In this document: piece after piece, positions 16,461 through 23,023 of the stretch
Layout of the letters: the number at the start of each line of letters is the position of its first letter
Position numbering within the stretch: the stretch's first letter is position 1
DNA from: a virus
Length of the DNA: 23,910 nt
Direction: 5' to 3' (one strand)
Virus record (IMG/VR): IMGVR_UViG_3300030117_000893
Location: 1 to 23,910 of that record
Program-made: the position numbers and the translations under genes
Notes under the pieces: model-generated
Seen by the model: the letters and a program-made list of their open reading frames with translations, nothing else
Database searches by the model: none
What the model was told of the DNA's origin: nothing

Positions 16461-17994
16461 CTTGCCCTCCCTGCTCTTCCATTTGACCTTGTTGTTCTTG
16501 TGCAATCATTTGTTGCATCATATCGGTTATTTGTTTTCTCTGCTCTTCATCTCTTACTAAACTATCAGGAACACTAAATTTCTTAGCTAAGTAGACAGCA
16601 ACCTGTTCTGGATTAATAATAACAGGGGTTAGCTGTGGACCAAAACTAGTTTGAACCATTTCTAAAAATCTACCTACAGTAGCTATGTCTTGATTGTTTT
16701 GTGCTTGCGCTAATGGAGAAACAGATCTTATCTTTACTTCCCTACCATTTACAGTTGGTATTTCAATACGCCCTTGTTTCTTTAAAATATAAATTACTCT
16801 TTGCAAAACAGGTTGAACTAATTCAGCTTGTAGTCTCCCAAATGCTGCACCCATACGCCTAGATAAATCTGCCATTCTTTCAGCTACTTCAGTTGCTGAC
16901 GCAGGTGTTTTGTTAGGGTCGCCTAACATTTGATTGTACAATGCTTCTTTAATATTTGTTCTCATTTCAGAAAGAATAAGCTGAGAAACATTAAAGTTAC
17001 CTGCTGGAGTAATTGGTGTTAAACCTGCTGATCCCATAGCTTTAGGAATTATAGTTCCTGGAACAAGATTTATTGTATCTGGATTTACAACCCCATCATC
17101 TTCCATTTGATAGATTCCAGCCATTGCCATCTGAGCATTTTCTAAAATCATTTCAACAGTTATATTACACGTTTTAATAGCTGCTAATGCGTTTATTAAT
17201 GGACCTCTGCCGTAAACCTCACCAGATGAAGGACTCCATCTAAAACAAACAAATGGATTTGAACCTACACCGCTCATACTTTTTTCGTGTAAAAGGGTAT
17301 CAGTCTTCATGCAGATTGCATAATGATAAAAAGAATCTTGATTTTTCTTACTGTAATCTCTGCAAACAATTTCAAGAACAGTTGTTTCTTTATCTGATCC
17401 CATATTGTTTTGGACCTTTTGATCAAACTCTCTATCAGGATATAAAAGCTTTAGATCATCGAAACGTATATGTTTTCTTTCTCTAAAGATGTGGTCTATT
17501 TCACCGTTAGGACCAGTGTCTAAAACGACTTGAGGGAGGGGGATCGCTCGGAAATTCACTGGATTAATTGAATCTCCTTCCTCGACGCATAGCACACCTG
17601 TCCCAACGGCAAGGTCCATAAATGATTCGTGAACCTCTTGACTAAAGTTTGAGTTTTGCAAAACCTCAAAAACATAATCAGTTACTTGATCTAAGTCATT
17701 ATCAATAGAGTCTTTTTGTTCTTTAGGTATTTCACTACCAGCAACAAGATCAGCCCATCGAGCAAAGTTAGGAACAATGCCAGCTTGCAATCTTGATGCA
17801 AATTCTTGAACGCCTACTACAGCAGTTTCATCAAAAATCTTTTCATCACGCCTTTGACCAGCTTCTTCATAATAAAATGATTGCCGCATTGGTAATGAAT
17901 AATCATAACACTCTTCAAAAAGAGGAACCCATTGCTCACGAAAAGCCTTAGCTTTTTCGTATCGCTTTAACTTTTCTTTGGCTATTGGGTGCAT
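16450..17994 (-). CDS. Portal (head-tail connector) protein
   Basis: The 514-residue protein matches the T7 gp8 family (536). Family features are the N-terminal YDYSLPMRQSF segment, FDETAVVGVQEFASRLQAGIVP, a WSPSSGEVYGRGPL motif near the middle, NQMLGDPNKTPASATEVAERM and the Gln-rich C-terminal tail (MMQQMIAQEQQGQMEEQGGQ). Twelve copies form the ring through which DNA is packaged and ejected. It binds the terminase motor during packaging and the tail tubular A ring afterwards. The start overlaps the stop of the preceding small gene (TAATG). Confidence 0.93.
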   Translation of the reverse strand: MHPIAKEKLKRYEKAKAFREQWVPLFEECYDYSLPMRQSFYYEEAGQRRDEKIFDETAVVGVQEFASRLQAGIVPNFARWADLVAGSEIPKEQKDSIDNDLDQVTDYVFEVLQNSNFSQEVHESFMDLAVGTGVLCVEEGDSINPVNFRAIPLPQVVLDTGPNGEIDHIFRERKHIRFDDLKLLYPDREFDQKVQNNMGSDKETTVLEIVCRDYSKKNQDSFYHYAICMKTDTLLHEKSMSGVGSNPFVCFRWSPSSGEVYGRGPLINALAAIKTCNITVEMILENAQMAMAGIYQMEDDGVVNPDTINLVPGTIIPKAMGSAGLTPITPAGNFNVSQLILSEMRTNIKEALYNQMLGDPNKTPASATEVAERMADLSRRMGAAFGRLQAELVQPVLQRVIYILKKQGRIEIPTVNGREVKIRSVSPLAQAQNNQDIATVGRFLEMVQTSFGPQLTPVIINPEQVAVYLAKKFSVPDSLVRDEEQRKQITDMMQQMIAQEQQGQMEEQGGQVAN

Positions 17995-18260
17995 TAGCTA
18001 TATCTTCCTAAAAAACCTTGTGCGCCAGCATCAGCCATAAATAATGACTCTCTGCCGTATTTAGATTTTGTACTTGTAGATGAACTGCCACCTTTTCCAG
18101 TACCTTTTTTAGATTTTGCTTGTGATGCAGTTATTGCATCAGCAATATCTTCTTTTTTCTTTTGGGCTTTTTTCTGTATTTCTTCTTGTTTCTTTTCATC
18201 AGCCGCAATACGCTGTTGGGCTGCTGCTTGTTTTTCTGCTCTTGATGGTCCAAAACACAT
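17994..18260 (-). CDS. Small MCFG-type phage protein before the portal
   Basis: I place the start at the ATG at 18258-18260, two bases after the terminase stop and behind an AAAGGA site. The ATG 18 bases further upstream lies inside the terminase gene. The 88-residue product begins MCFGPSRAEKQ, has a Lys/Gln-rich helical middle, then a Gly/Ser/Thr linker, and ends SLFMADAGAQGFLGRYS. Podovirus genomes often encode a small protein next to the portal with MCF at the start and a 'SL...G.LG' ending. Its function is unknown, and head completion or ejection are guesses. A gene at 21335-21532 shares the MCFG start and a similar ending. Confidence 0.75.
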   Translation of the reverse strand: MCFGPSRAEKQAAAQQRIAADEKKQEEIQKKAQKKKEDIADAITASQAKSKKGTGKGGSSSTSTKSKYGRESLFMADAGAQGFLGRYS

Positions 18261-18262
18261 AG

Positions 18263-19789
18263 TTACATCCTTTGCCATAAATTTTGTTTTCGGGCTGGCA
18301 TACGCCTTTTGTTAAAAACATCAAAATCTCTTGATGCTACAATCGGCATAGCAGGTTTTTGTGTATTCATCAACGCTCGCCCTTCTCCAGCACCTAACAT
18401 CATATATTGAAGGGCATCGTGAATATGAGAAAACATGTTTTTATCTGGCTTATCTGAGTACCTTTCGCCAGATACTTCCATGCGTCTATACTGATAGCCG
18501 CCCTCAAATCCTTTAACCAGTTGAGCGCAACGTCTGTCAACTAAAAATGCTGGCTTACCTTCTACCATCTTGGTTAGCTGGGAAGAGACAGCTTCAAGGC
18601 GAAGGTCAACAGAGTTGGAAGGCGCAGGGAAAGCCCTCAAGCCAGCACCGCGCAAAATATGAAAGGGAGTGGATTCATCAGTTTGCGCTCTAAAATCTCC
18701 AGCAGGATCACCAAAAATAATAACTTCTGATGCTGCGGAGAACCTTGTCGCTAGTTCCTGTCTAAGCACTTCTGCAAAACGAACTATCCCCATATCGACA
18801 GCGACAATCTCTTGTTGAATAAACCAACGTCCTCGAACCTTTTGACCAATAGTAGCTGCTGGAGTCAGACCAAAATCCAAGCCAACATATACTGGCAAGT
18901 TAGCTGCTATAGGTATTTCTTCTTTTCCAACATGAACCTCAGCCGCAAACATAGGGTATATTGGCTTACCATCTTGAATAGAGCCAAGTCTGTTCATTAC
19001 ATAAACATCTATCCAGCTTTTAGTCTTACCTCGTATTAAATTATTATAATAAGACTTTAACATGTTCTTTTTGTTTTCTGCCTCTGGGTTTTCTTTGTAA
19101 TCTTTTATTTCCCCATCTTCATGTTTTTCTTCGAGCATTGCAGGAGGTTGTACAAAAAATTGCCAGTTATCAGGTTTAACTAACATCTTAGCTTGTTCTC
19201 TAGGAATGTGATCTGGAATAGGAACTTCTCCTGCCATGATAGGCCACCAATGATCTTCCTCTGGTGCGTTAGTGTCTGCTATTACACCTGTCCAAGATGG
19301 GCCTCCATCACGCATTGAAGGAAAACGACCAACACGCATAGTGCAAGCATCAATAATAGATTTAGGTATTTCTCTGGCTTCATTAATCCATATACCTGTT
19401 AATTCTAATGATAGTAGTTTCTTTACATCTTCTGGCCTATCAAGAGCTAAGAAGATAACTTCTAACTCTACCTCACCCTTTTTAATGTTGTGGGTGTAGG
19501 GAACAGACCAAGTGAACTTTCCCCAATCGTTCTCTGGGAACCAATCAAGCCATGTTTTAATAGTTGTAGTTCGTAGCTGTGGGTTTGTGTTTCGTATAAT
19601 AGCCCATCTGGATTTTCTAATTCCGTCTGGACTCTTTTCCTGTTCCAAAGCTCTGCGAAATACTTCAACACAACACCCCACTGATTTGCCAGATCCTACT
19701 GGACCTCTTATGCCACGAAAAAAAGTATGATCTTTCATAAAGTTTTTTAAAACTTCACCATCAGGTTTATATGAAAAATCAACCGCCAT
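18263..19789 (-). CDS. terL: Terminase large subunit (packaging ATPase and nuclease)
   Basis: The 508-residue protein has both catalytic halves. The ATPase part shows Walker A GPVGSGKS at residues 29-36, the IIRNTNPQLR segment at 64-73, a Walker B-like IWINEARE at 133-140 and the coupling motif VIADTNAP at 169-176. The RNase H-fold nuclease part shows GLDFGLTPA with Asp305, IIFGDPAGDF with Asp361 and HIHDALQYM with Asp458. It cuts concatemeric phage DNA and drives it into the procapsid through the portal. The start overlaps the preceding gene by 11 bases with a weak ribosome binding site, so it probably depends on coupling. The small subunit gene is separated from it by about 2.5 kb of tiny genes. 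Confidence 0.95.
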   Translation of the reverse strand: MAVDFSYKPDGEVLKNFMKDHTFFRGIRGPVGSGKSVGCCVEVFRRALEQEKSPDGIRKSRWAIIRNTNPQLRTTTIKTWLDWFPENDWGKFTWSVPYTHNIKKGEVELEVIFLALDRPEDVKKLLSLELTGIWINEAREIPKSIIDACTMRVGRFPSMRDGGPSWTGVIADTNAPEEDHWWPIMAGEVPIPDHIPREQAKMLVKPDNWQFFVQPPAMLEEKHEDGEIKDYKENPEAENKKNMLKSYYNNLIRGKTKSWIDVYVMNRLGSIQDGKPIYPMFAAEVHVGKEEIPIAANLPVYVGLDFGLTPAATIGQKVRGRWFIQQEIVAVDMGIVRFAEVLRQELATRFSAASEVIIFGDPAGDFRAQTDESTPFHILRGAGLRAFPAPSNSVDLRLEAVSSQLTKMVEGKPAFLVDRRCAQLVKGFEGGYQYRRMEVSGERYSDKPDKNMFSHIHDALQYMMLGAGEGRALMNTQKPAMPIVASRDFDVFNKRRMPARKQNLWQRM

Positions 19790-20111
19790 CGATAGGTCTT
19801 TTTCTAAACTTATCTATTATATTACTTAATGTCTTAGAAAAGGCTTCAGGGTCTACATCATCAGGTAAAATAACATAGTCTTGATTATCGACAGCCTCTT
19901 TAAAAGCATCATTGTCATAATCTTTTAGCTTGCCATTTTTCATTCTAATTGTAGGCACTAAAAAGTTTTTACCATCTACTTCATGGGTTTGGCTAAATAT
20001 CGTTTTACCATCTAATGTTGGAGTCGCAGGATCTATAGCCCTAAAAAACCAACTTGGCCCATAGTTAACCATAACACTTAAAACACCCTTCTCAACTTCA
20101 GTAAAGTCCAT
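19779..20111 (-). CDS. Hypothetical phage protein preceding terL
   Basis: The 110-residue protein has a central stretch TIFSQTHEVDGKNFLVPTIRMKNGK followed by YDNDAFKEAVDNQDYVILPD. A similar 'read by DGK, give a value, index by position' pattern occurs in small phage proteins near terminase or tail genes, but I cannot name the family. There are no catalytic residues or membrane segments. The start overlaps the upstream stop (TAATG) and the end overlaps terL by 11 bases, so it belongs to the packaging cluster. Confidence 0.7.
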   Translation of the reverse strand: MDFTEVEKGVLSVMVNYGPSWFFRAIDPATPTLDGKTIFSQTHEVDGKNFLVPTIRMKNGKLKDYDNDAFKEAVDNQDYVILPDDVDPEAFSKTLSNIIDKFRKRPIDGG

Positions 20112-20311
20112 TAGCGTAAGCCTTTATCAACTCCAGCCTTTATCATTGCCTCAGCAACATCAGGGCCAATGTTATCAATAACACCGTCAACCATTTTGTT
20201 TGTAACAAAGGACTTACCATGCTTTTCATCGAAGTGTTGGAAGTGTACCTTCTTAACTATCCTTCGAAGCATAGTAAGTTCTTCTGGTTTGAGCATATCT
20301 ACAAAACTCAT
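20111..20311 (-). CDS. Small conserved-looking phage protein, unknown function
   Basis: The 66-residue helical protein begins MSFVDMLKPEELTMLRRIVKKVH and ends VIDNIGPDVAEAMIKAGVDKGLR. The C-terminal 'GPxVxExMIKAGVD' ending is familiar from unannotated small phage proteins in packaging regions. It overlaps its upstream neighbour by ATGA and its downstream neighbour by TAATG. I see no motif that points to a function. Confidence 0.68.
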   Translation of the reverse strand: MSFVDMLKPEELTMLRRIVKKVHFQHFDEKHGKSFVTNKMVDGVIDNIGPDVAEAMIKAGVDKGLR

Positions 20312-20532
20312 TTTTTAGTTTTCTTGGGTTTTGCTTTTGATTCATCGACATTAGGCGTAGAAGGGTCATCAGATTTAAAAGTACCCTTTTTACTTCGAGC
20401 CTTTACTGGTTCTTCACCAAACTCCAGTTTAACTGAGTGACTCATATGATTTTTATCTGTCCAAGTAGATCCGTGAAGTTCATGCGTCTCACCAATCCAA
20501 AGCTGACCAGTTGATTTTACATACCAAGCCAT
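20308..20532 (-). CDS. Small basic phage protein, unknown function
   Basis: The 74-residue protein has an N-terminal aromatic segment (AWYVKSTGQLWIGETHELHG) with a small beta-sheet look. A disordered tail of Lys, Ser, Pro and Asp follows, ending KPKKTKK. The ATG follows the previous stop directly (TAA then ATG). The basic tail could bind nucleic acid or the negatively charged inner capsid, but this is inference only. Confidence 0.65.
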   Translation of the reverse strand: MAWYVKSTGQLWIGETHELHGSTWTDKNHMSHSVKLEFGEEPVKARSKKGTFKSDDPSTPNVDESKAKPKKTKK

Positions 20533-20661
20533 TTACTTGCCTTTCGAAGCCATAATTTTTTTCTTTAATGCTGGTGGTAAATTTTTTTGTTTACCTTTTA
20601 GCATTGATTTTTTCTTAGGTCTTCCGACCTGTGAACCATAAGTACCTTTTCCTTGAGGCAT
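20533..20661 (-). CDS. Tiny basic phage protein (42 residues)
   Basis: The 42-codon gene begins MPQGKGTYGSQVGRPKKKSM and continues with a lysine-rich helix (LPPALKKKIMASKGK). Phage genomes often hold short proteins starting M-P-x-G-K-G-T-Y-G-S-x-x-G-R-P; the function is unknown. It starts 2 bases after the stop of the gene upstream and ends exactly where the next ATG begins. An AGGAG site is present 5 bases before the ATG. It is too short for most gene finders to keep. Confidence 0.62.
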   Translation of the reverse strand: MPQGKGTYGSQVGRPKKKSMLKGKQKNLPPALKKKIMASKGK

Positions 20662-20663
20662 AA

Positions 20664-20900
20664 TTAACTCCTATATTGTTTTACTTTCCTAGCAATCTTT
20701 TTCGGTTGAGCCACAAATTGCTTACCCTTAGCCTTACCCTTTCGTTTAGCTCTGGTTGTAGCTGCATATTCAGCAGAACTAAGAGCAGAAATAGCCTTGC
20801 TAGGTAAGTACCGTTCACCAGTTTCACTAGACTTCTTCCCCGACTTAGTGCGCCACTTTTGTTTTCCCCAGTTAAAAAGTGACTTCTGAGATGCCTTCAT
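20664..20900 (-). CDS. Small basic protein, DUF5872-like
   Basis: The 78-residue protein contains SLFNWGKQKWRTKSGKKSS at residues 7-25, then GERYLPSKAISALSSAEYAATTRAKRKGKAKGKQFVAQPKK. I recognise this as a small conserved phage and bacterial family annotated as DUF5872, of unknown function. The protein is very rich in Lys and Arg, so nucleic acid contact is plausible. Its ATG overlaps the stop of the upstream 56-residue gene (ATGA). Confidence 0.75.
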   Translation of the reverse strand: MKASQKSLFNWGKQKWRTKSGKKSSETGERYLPSKAISALSSAEYAATTRAKRKGKAKGKQFVAQPKKIARKVKQYRS

Positions 20901-21067
20901 TTATAACCACCACCACGTTTTTTATACTCCTTGGCAAGCAACTGCGCTTTTCGAGCAGACCACTGACCAGCAGCCGTACCATGCGTAGCCCTAGCTTTTA
21001 TGCTTTGGAATAAAGATTTACGCATCTTGGGCTTAGTATAATTACCTGCTTTATTAACTGTACTCAT
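20897..21067 (-). CDS. Tiny basic phage protein (56 residues)
   Basis: The 56-codon gene begins MSTVNKAGNYTKPKMRKSLF and ends AGQWSARKAQLLAKEYKKRGGGYK. The 'GQWSARKAQLLAKEYK..GGGYK' ending recurs in small phage proteins found near DUF5872-type genes. It is joined by ATGA overlaps to both neighbours, at 21064-21067 and 20897-20900. Function is unknown, and the charge suggests nucleic acid contact. Confidence 0.7.
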   Translation of the reverse strand: MSTVNKAGNYTKPKMRKSLFQSIKARATHGTAAGQWSARKAQLLAKEYKKRGGGYK

Positions 21068-21333
21068 GGGAAATTAGGGTCTCCCTTCTTAGGCTGAGGC
21101 ATCTTATCCTCAAGTTTATTAAGCTGCTCTTGTTTGCGTTTTATAGCGTCAATAATTTTTTGTCTTTTGGGGTTGGATCTACCCCTTACAGTTCTGCTCG
21201 ATCCAGTAAGGGCAACGCGCAGACCCTGTTTAATTTGTTTAAAAAGGCTAGTGGGCTTGGGATCTAGAGACTGTAACTCAGCCTCAAGAGCGTTTATTTC
21301 TTTTTTCAGTAATGTAATTCTTTTCTGTGACAT
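21064..21333 (-). CDS. Small coiled-coil phage protein, unknown function
   Basis: The 89-residue protein starts with a heptad-like helix (ITLLKKEINALEAELQSLD). A basic middle (GSSRTVRGRSNPKRQKIIDAI) and a second coiled coil (KRKQEQLNKLEDKM) follow, with a short basic tail. The pattern suggests a self-associating, nucleic acid-contacting protein. It starts one base after the stop of the MCFG gene and overlaps the next gene by ATGA. No family was recognised. Confidence 0.66.
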   Translation of the reverse strand: MSQKRITLLKKEINALEAELQSLDPKPTSLFKQIKQGLRVALTGSSRTVRGRSNPKRQKIIDAIKRKQEQLNKLEDKMPQPKKGDPNFP

Positions 21334-21334
21334 A

Positions 21335-21532
21335 CTAATACCCCATCGGAGTTGTCTGGTTGCTGAGAAGGGAAGTTCGTTGTGTCATACCCTTTCGTTT
21401 TTTTGGCTTTGGAACATTCTTATAATCTGAAGGAGGGTTGTCTACTCTATCCATACTCAAAGAAGGTAAAGGAGGTGTAGGAGGTTTCATCTCCTCGTAC
21501 ATAGATTGGGCACTCTGTCCACCAAAACACAT
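21335..21532 (-). CDS. Small proline-rich MCFG-type protein
   Basis: The 65-residue protein begins MCFGGQSAQSMYEEMKPPTP, continues with a proline-rich middle and a Lys/Arg patch (PKPKKRKGMTQR), and ends TSLLSNQTTPMGY. The MCFG start and the SL...G ending recall the gene at 17994-18260, although the middle differs. It starts 2 bases after the HNH gene stop. No function is known. Confidence 0.66.
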   Translation of the reverse strand: MCFGGQSAQSMYEEMKPPTPPLPSLSMDRVDNPPSDYKNVPKPKKRKGMTQRTSLLSNQTTPMGY

Positions 21533-21534
21533 AG

Positions 21535-21801
21535 CTATGCCTTTCCTGCGTTCTTGTTTCTCTTAATAGATCTATTACGCGCCCTTCCAACTAAACGCAA
21601 ATTATTCTTGCTGTTGTCTCTAGGGTTGCCGTTTTTGTGATCTACGTCCTTGCCATCACCCTTCGATGCTTTACCAGACTTCTCTAACAAATAACGCGCC
21701 TTTTTTCTGGCGCGGTTGTCTTTCATTCTCTTGGGCGACTTATCGTATTTGCCTTCACCCTTAGAAGAATAATCTCGTATGTAATTCTTAGAACTAGGCA
21801 T
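21535..21801 (-). CDS. HNH endonuclease-like protein
   Basis: The 88-residue, very basic protein carries the core DVDHKNGNPRDNSKNNLRLV at residues 53-72, followed by NRSIKRNK. This is the shape of small phage HNH nucleases: Asp-His at the first site, a central Asn, and an Asn in place of the last His, as in the HNH_3 type. Its place between the terminase subunits fits the known habit of HNH proteins to sit beside terminases and assist DNA cutting in cos-type packaging. Whether it is a packaging cofactor or a free-standing homing nuclease cannot be told here. Start and upstream stop overlap (TAATG). Confidence 0.82.
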   Translation of the reverse strand: MPSSKNYIRDYSSKGEGKYDKSPKRMKDNRARKKARYLLEKSGKASKGDGKDVDHKNGNPRDNSKNNLRLVGRARNRSIKRNKNAGKA

Positions 21802-22091
21802 TACTTCTTCTTATGCCTCTTAGCAAAGTTTCTAGCAGACTGTTCACTTCTAAAACCCCACGCCCTTAATGCTAAAGCTTTGCGCGTTGGTCTGCCCTTC
21901 TCATCCTTCATTGGACCCTTCATTCCAGCAAACCTAGCAGCAAAAGAAACCTTGCGAGCCATGCGCCTCGATCCAGCCTTGGGTTTAGATTTAACAGGTG
22001 GCTTTAGATTAGCACCCTCTTTACGCTTAAAATAAGCACGACCAGCAGCATTCAAGCCGCCTTTAGGATTCTGATACTTCTTCGCTGGCAT
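21801..22091 (-). CDS. Small basic phage protein, DUF6321-like
   Basis: The 96-residue protein starts MPAKKYQNPKGGLNAAGRAYF. It continues with SFAARFAGMKGPMKDEKGRPTRKALALRAWGF, which I recognise as the conserved core of a phage family annotated DUF6321. The C-terminus is basic (FAKRHKKK). Function is unknown. It overlaps the upstream 36-codon frame by 29 bases and the HNH gene by TAATG. Confidence 0.78.
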   Translation of the reverse strand: MPAKKYQNPKGGLNAAGRAYFKRKEGANLKPPVKSKPKAGSRRMARKVSFAARFAGMKGPMKDEKGRPTRKALALRAWGFRSEQSARNFAKRHKKK

Positions 22092-22173
22092 ACCCTACGC
22101 TCTTAATCTTCTCTTTAGCCACTGTGTTATCGCCATTCTTAGGCGTTGGCTCTGGTAACTTTTTGTATCTCAT
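22063..22173 (-). CDS. Tiny phage protein (36 residues), probable
   Basis: The 36-codon frame begins MRYKKLPEPTPKNGDNTVAK and ends IKSVGYASEEVSES. It has a good ribosome binding site (AAAGGGA, 5 bases before the ATG) and opens the run of small genes after a 152-base gap. It overlaps the DUF6321-like gene by 29 bases. It is too short to be sure, but the strong start signal makes it likely to be translated. Confidence 0.5.
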   Translation of the reverse strand: MRYKKLPEPTPKNGDNTVAKEKIKSVGYASEEVSES

Positions 22174-22325
22174 AAATTCCCTTTAACATAAAAAAATTAA
22201 TCTGAAAAGAAAAACGAACCTTGAAGCAAAATAATACGAGGGAGAGAGAACCTAACACGACAGTAAGCTAAGTTTTGGACCCCCCTAACTAAACTAAGCG
22301 ACAGCCGCCATACGAAATGCAGGAT
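22174..22325 (-). other. Non-coding gap between terS and the small-gene cluster
   Basis: This is the only long gap in the minus-strand operon. Read leftward it holds a run of six Gs (TTAGGGGGGTCC), a pyrimidine-rich tract (TTCTCTCTCCC) and a good -10-like TATTAT at 22231-22236 without a convincing -35. An AT-rich leader then runs to the small-gene ribosome binding site. It may contain a promoter or part of a packaging site. No open frame of note is present. Confidence 0.5.
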
Positions 22326-22709
22326 TCAGCCTAAGTCAATCTGGACTCGTATGTCTCCAGCCACTTGCACTTGCGATCTATCTATCGGCTTATATCCTGC
22401 ACGGTCTAACAAATCCTTAGCCGCTTCAAGCTGGACATACTCGGACTTTGCCCCAGTTACTAACCTCCGTAACTGCCCAGCAGCTACTGTAGCACTTAGC
22501 CCAAACTCCTCATTCATTCTTTCCATCAGGTATTGCTGCACATGCGGTTGCTTTAACGCCTTGCAAGCACTTACTCTTCCCGACTCCCCATCTGCATATC
22601 CAGCAAGTGGCGCGGCCTTAGTAATACTGCATCCTTTTGCTACTATAGTATCCACTAACGCTGTCTGTTTCCGTGTTAGCTTTCTTACAACTGGCAGGTT
22701 ATTATTCAC
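22326..22709 (-). CDS. terS: Terminase small subunit (DNA recognition), GTG start
   Basis: The 127-residue protein has the small-terminase layout. An N-terminal helix-turn-helix domain spans residues about 11-45 (LTRKQTALVDTIVAKGCSITKAAPLAGY), followed by KALKQPHVQQYLMERM, a central oligomerisation helix and a beta-rich C-terminus (DRSQVQVAGDIRVQIDLG). The start is GTG at 22707-22709, with AGGGGG 5 bases upstream. The ring-forming small subunit binds the packaging site on phage DNA and hands it to the large subunit. It heads the leftward late operon, and recognition sites of this kind often lie in or beside the gene, here near the structured island at 22811-23278. It is clearly richer in G+C than the ejection genes. 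Confidence 0.88.
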   Translation of the reverse strand: MNNNLPVVRKLTRKQTALVDTIVAKGCSITKAAPLAGYADGESGRVSACKALKQPHVQQYLMERMNEEFGLSATVAAGQLRRLVTGAKSEYVQLEAAKDLLDRAGYKPIDRSQVQVAGDIRVQIDLG

Positions 22710-22765
22710 TCTTGCCCCCTTTTCTTTTCCCCCACGCTTTCCTGTTTTATCTGTATTTGTCTATT

Positions 22766-22802
22766 GTTACGTTGCGTAACTTTCTCTGTTACCTAACGTC
22801 AT
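22766..22802. promoter_or_regulatory. Two operator-like inverted repeats
   Basis: A perfect 6-3-6 inverted repeat (GTTACG-TTG-CGTAAC, 22766-22780) is followed by an imperfect copy (GTTACC-TAA-CGTCAT, 22788-22802). The centres are 22 bases apart, about two helical turns, so two protein dimers could sit on one DNA face. The pair lies 57 bases upstream of the terS start, where a repressor or activator of the late operon could act. I could not find a confident -35/-10 pair around it. Confidence 0.5.
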
Positions 22803-22810
22803 ATGGATCA

Positions 22811-23011
22811 TTTCCGCTTCTGTAGCCGCCATAGGGGGCGGCCCATTTCTTTGCGGAAACCGCGCCACCCATCAATAGACCGAGCCTGTAGTCTCGGCCC
22901 CGTAAGACGGGGTGGGTACCGACTTGCTCAGGGGGATTTTACTTGCAAATCCCCCTCGGCTATTCGCCTCACCCCACAAACCGCTTTTAACGGAATTCGT
23001 ATTCACGAATT
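22811..23011. ncRNA. Array of five stem-loops, possible structured RNA (part 1)
   Basis: This non-coding stretch is unusually rich in G+C and folds on itself throughout. SL-A pairs 22811-22817 with 22853-22859 and encloses 22825-22830/22837-22842. SL-B is 22880-22884/22893-22897. SL-C is 22898-22903/22907-22912 with a 3-base loop. SL-D is 22931-22939/22947-22955, a perfect 9-bp stem, extended past a bulge by 22919-22922/22956-22959. SL-E is 22994-23000/23005-23011. No reading frame here looks like a protein. Whether it acts as RNA or DNA, and on which strand, is not decided by the sequence. Confidence 0.5.
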
Positions 23012-23023
23012 AACTAACTAATA

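Noticed and set aside
22351-22779. Plus-strand 142-codon frame over terS
   Set aside because: It is antisense to a clear terminase small subunit, with no ribosome binding site and cysteine/proline-rich nonsense composition.
22803-23021. Rightward 72-codon open frame across the stem-loop array
   Set aside because: There is no ribosome binding site, the composition follows the hairpins, and the inverted repeats explain the sequence better than coding does.
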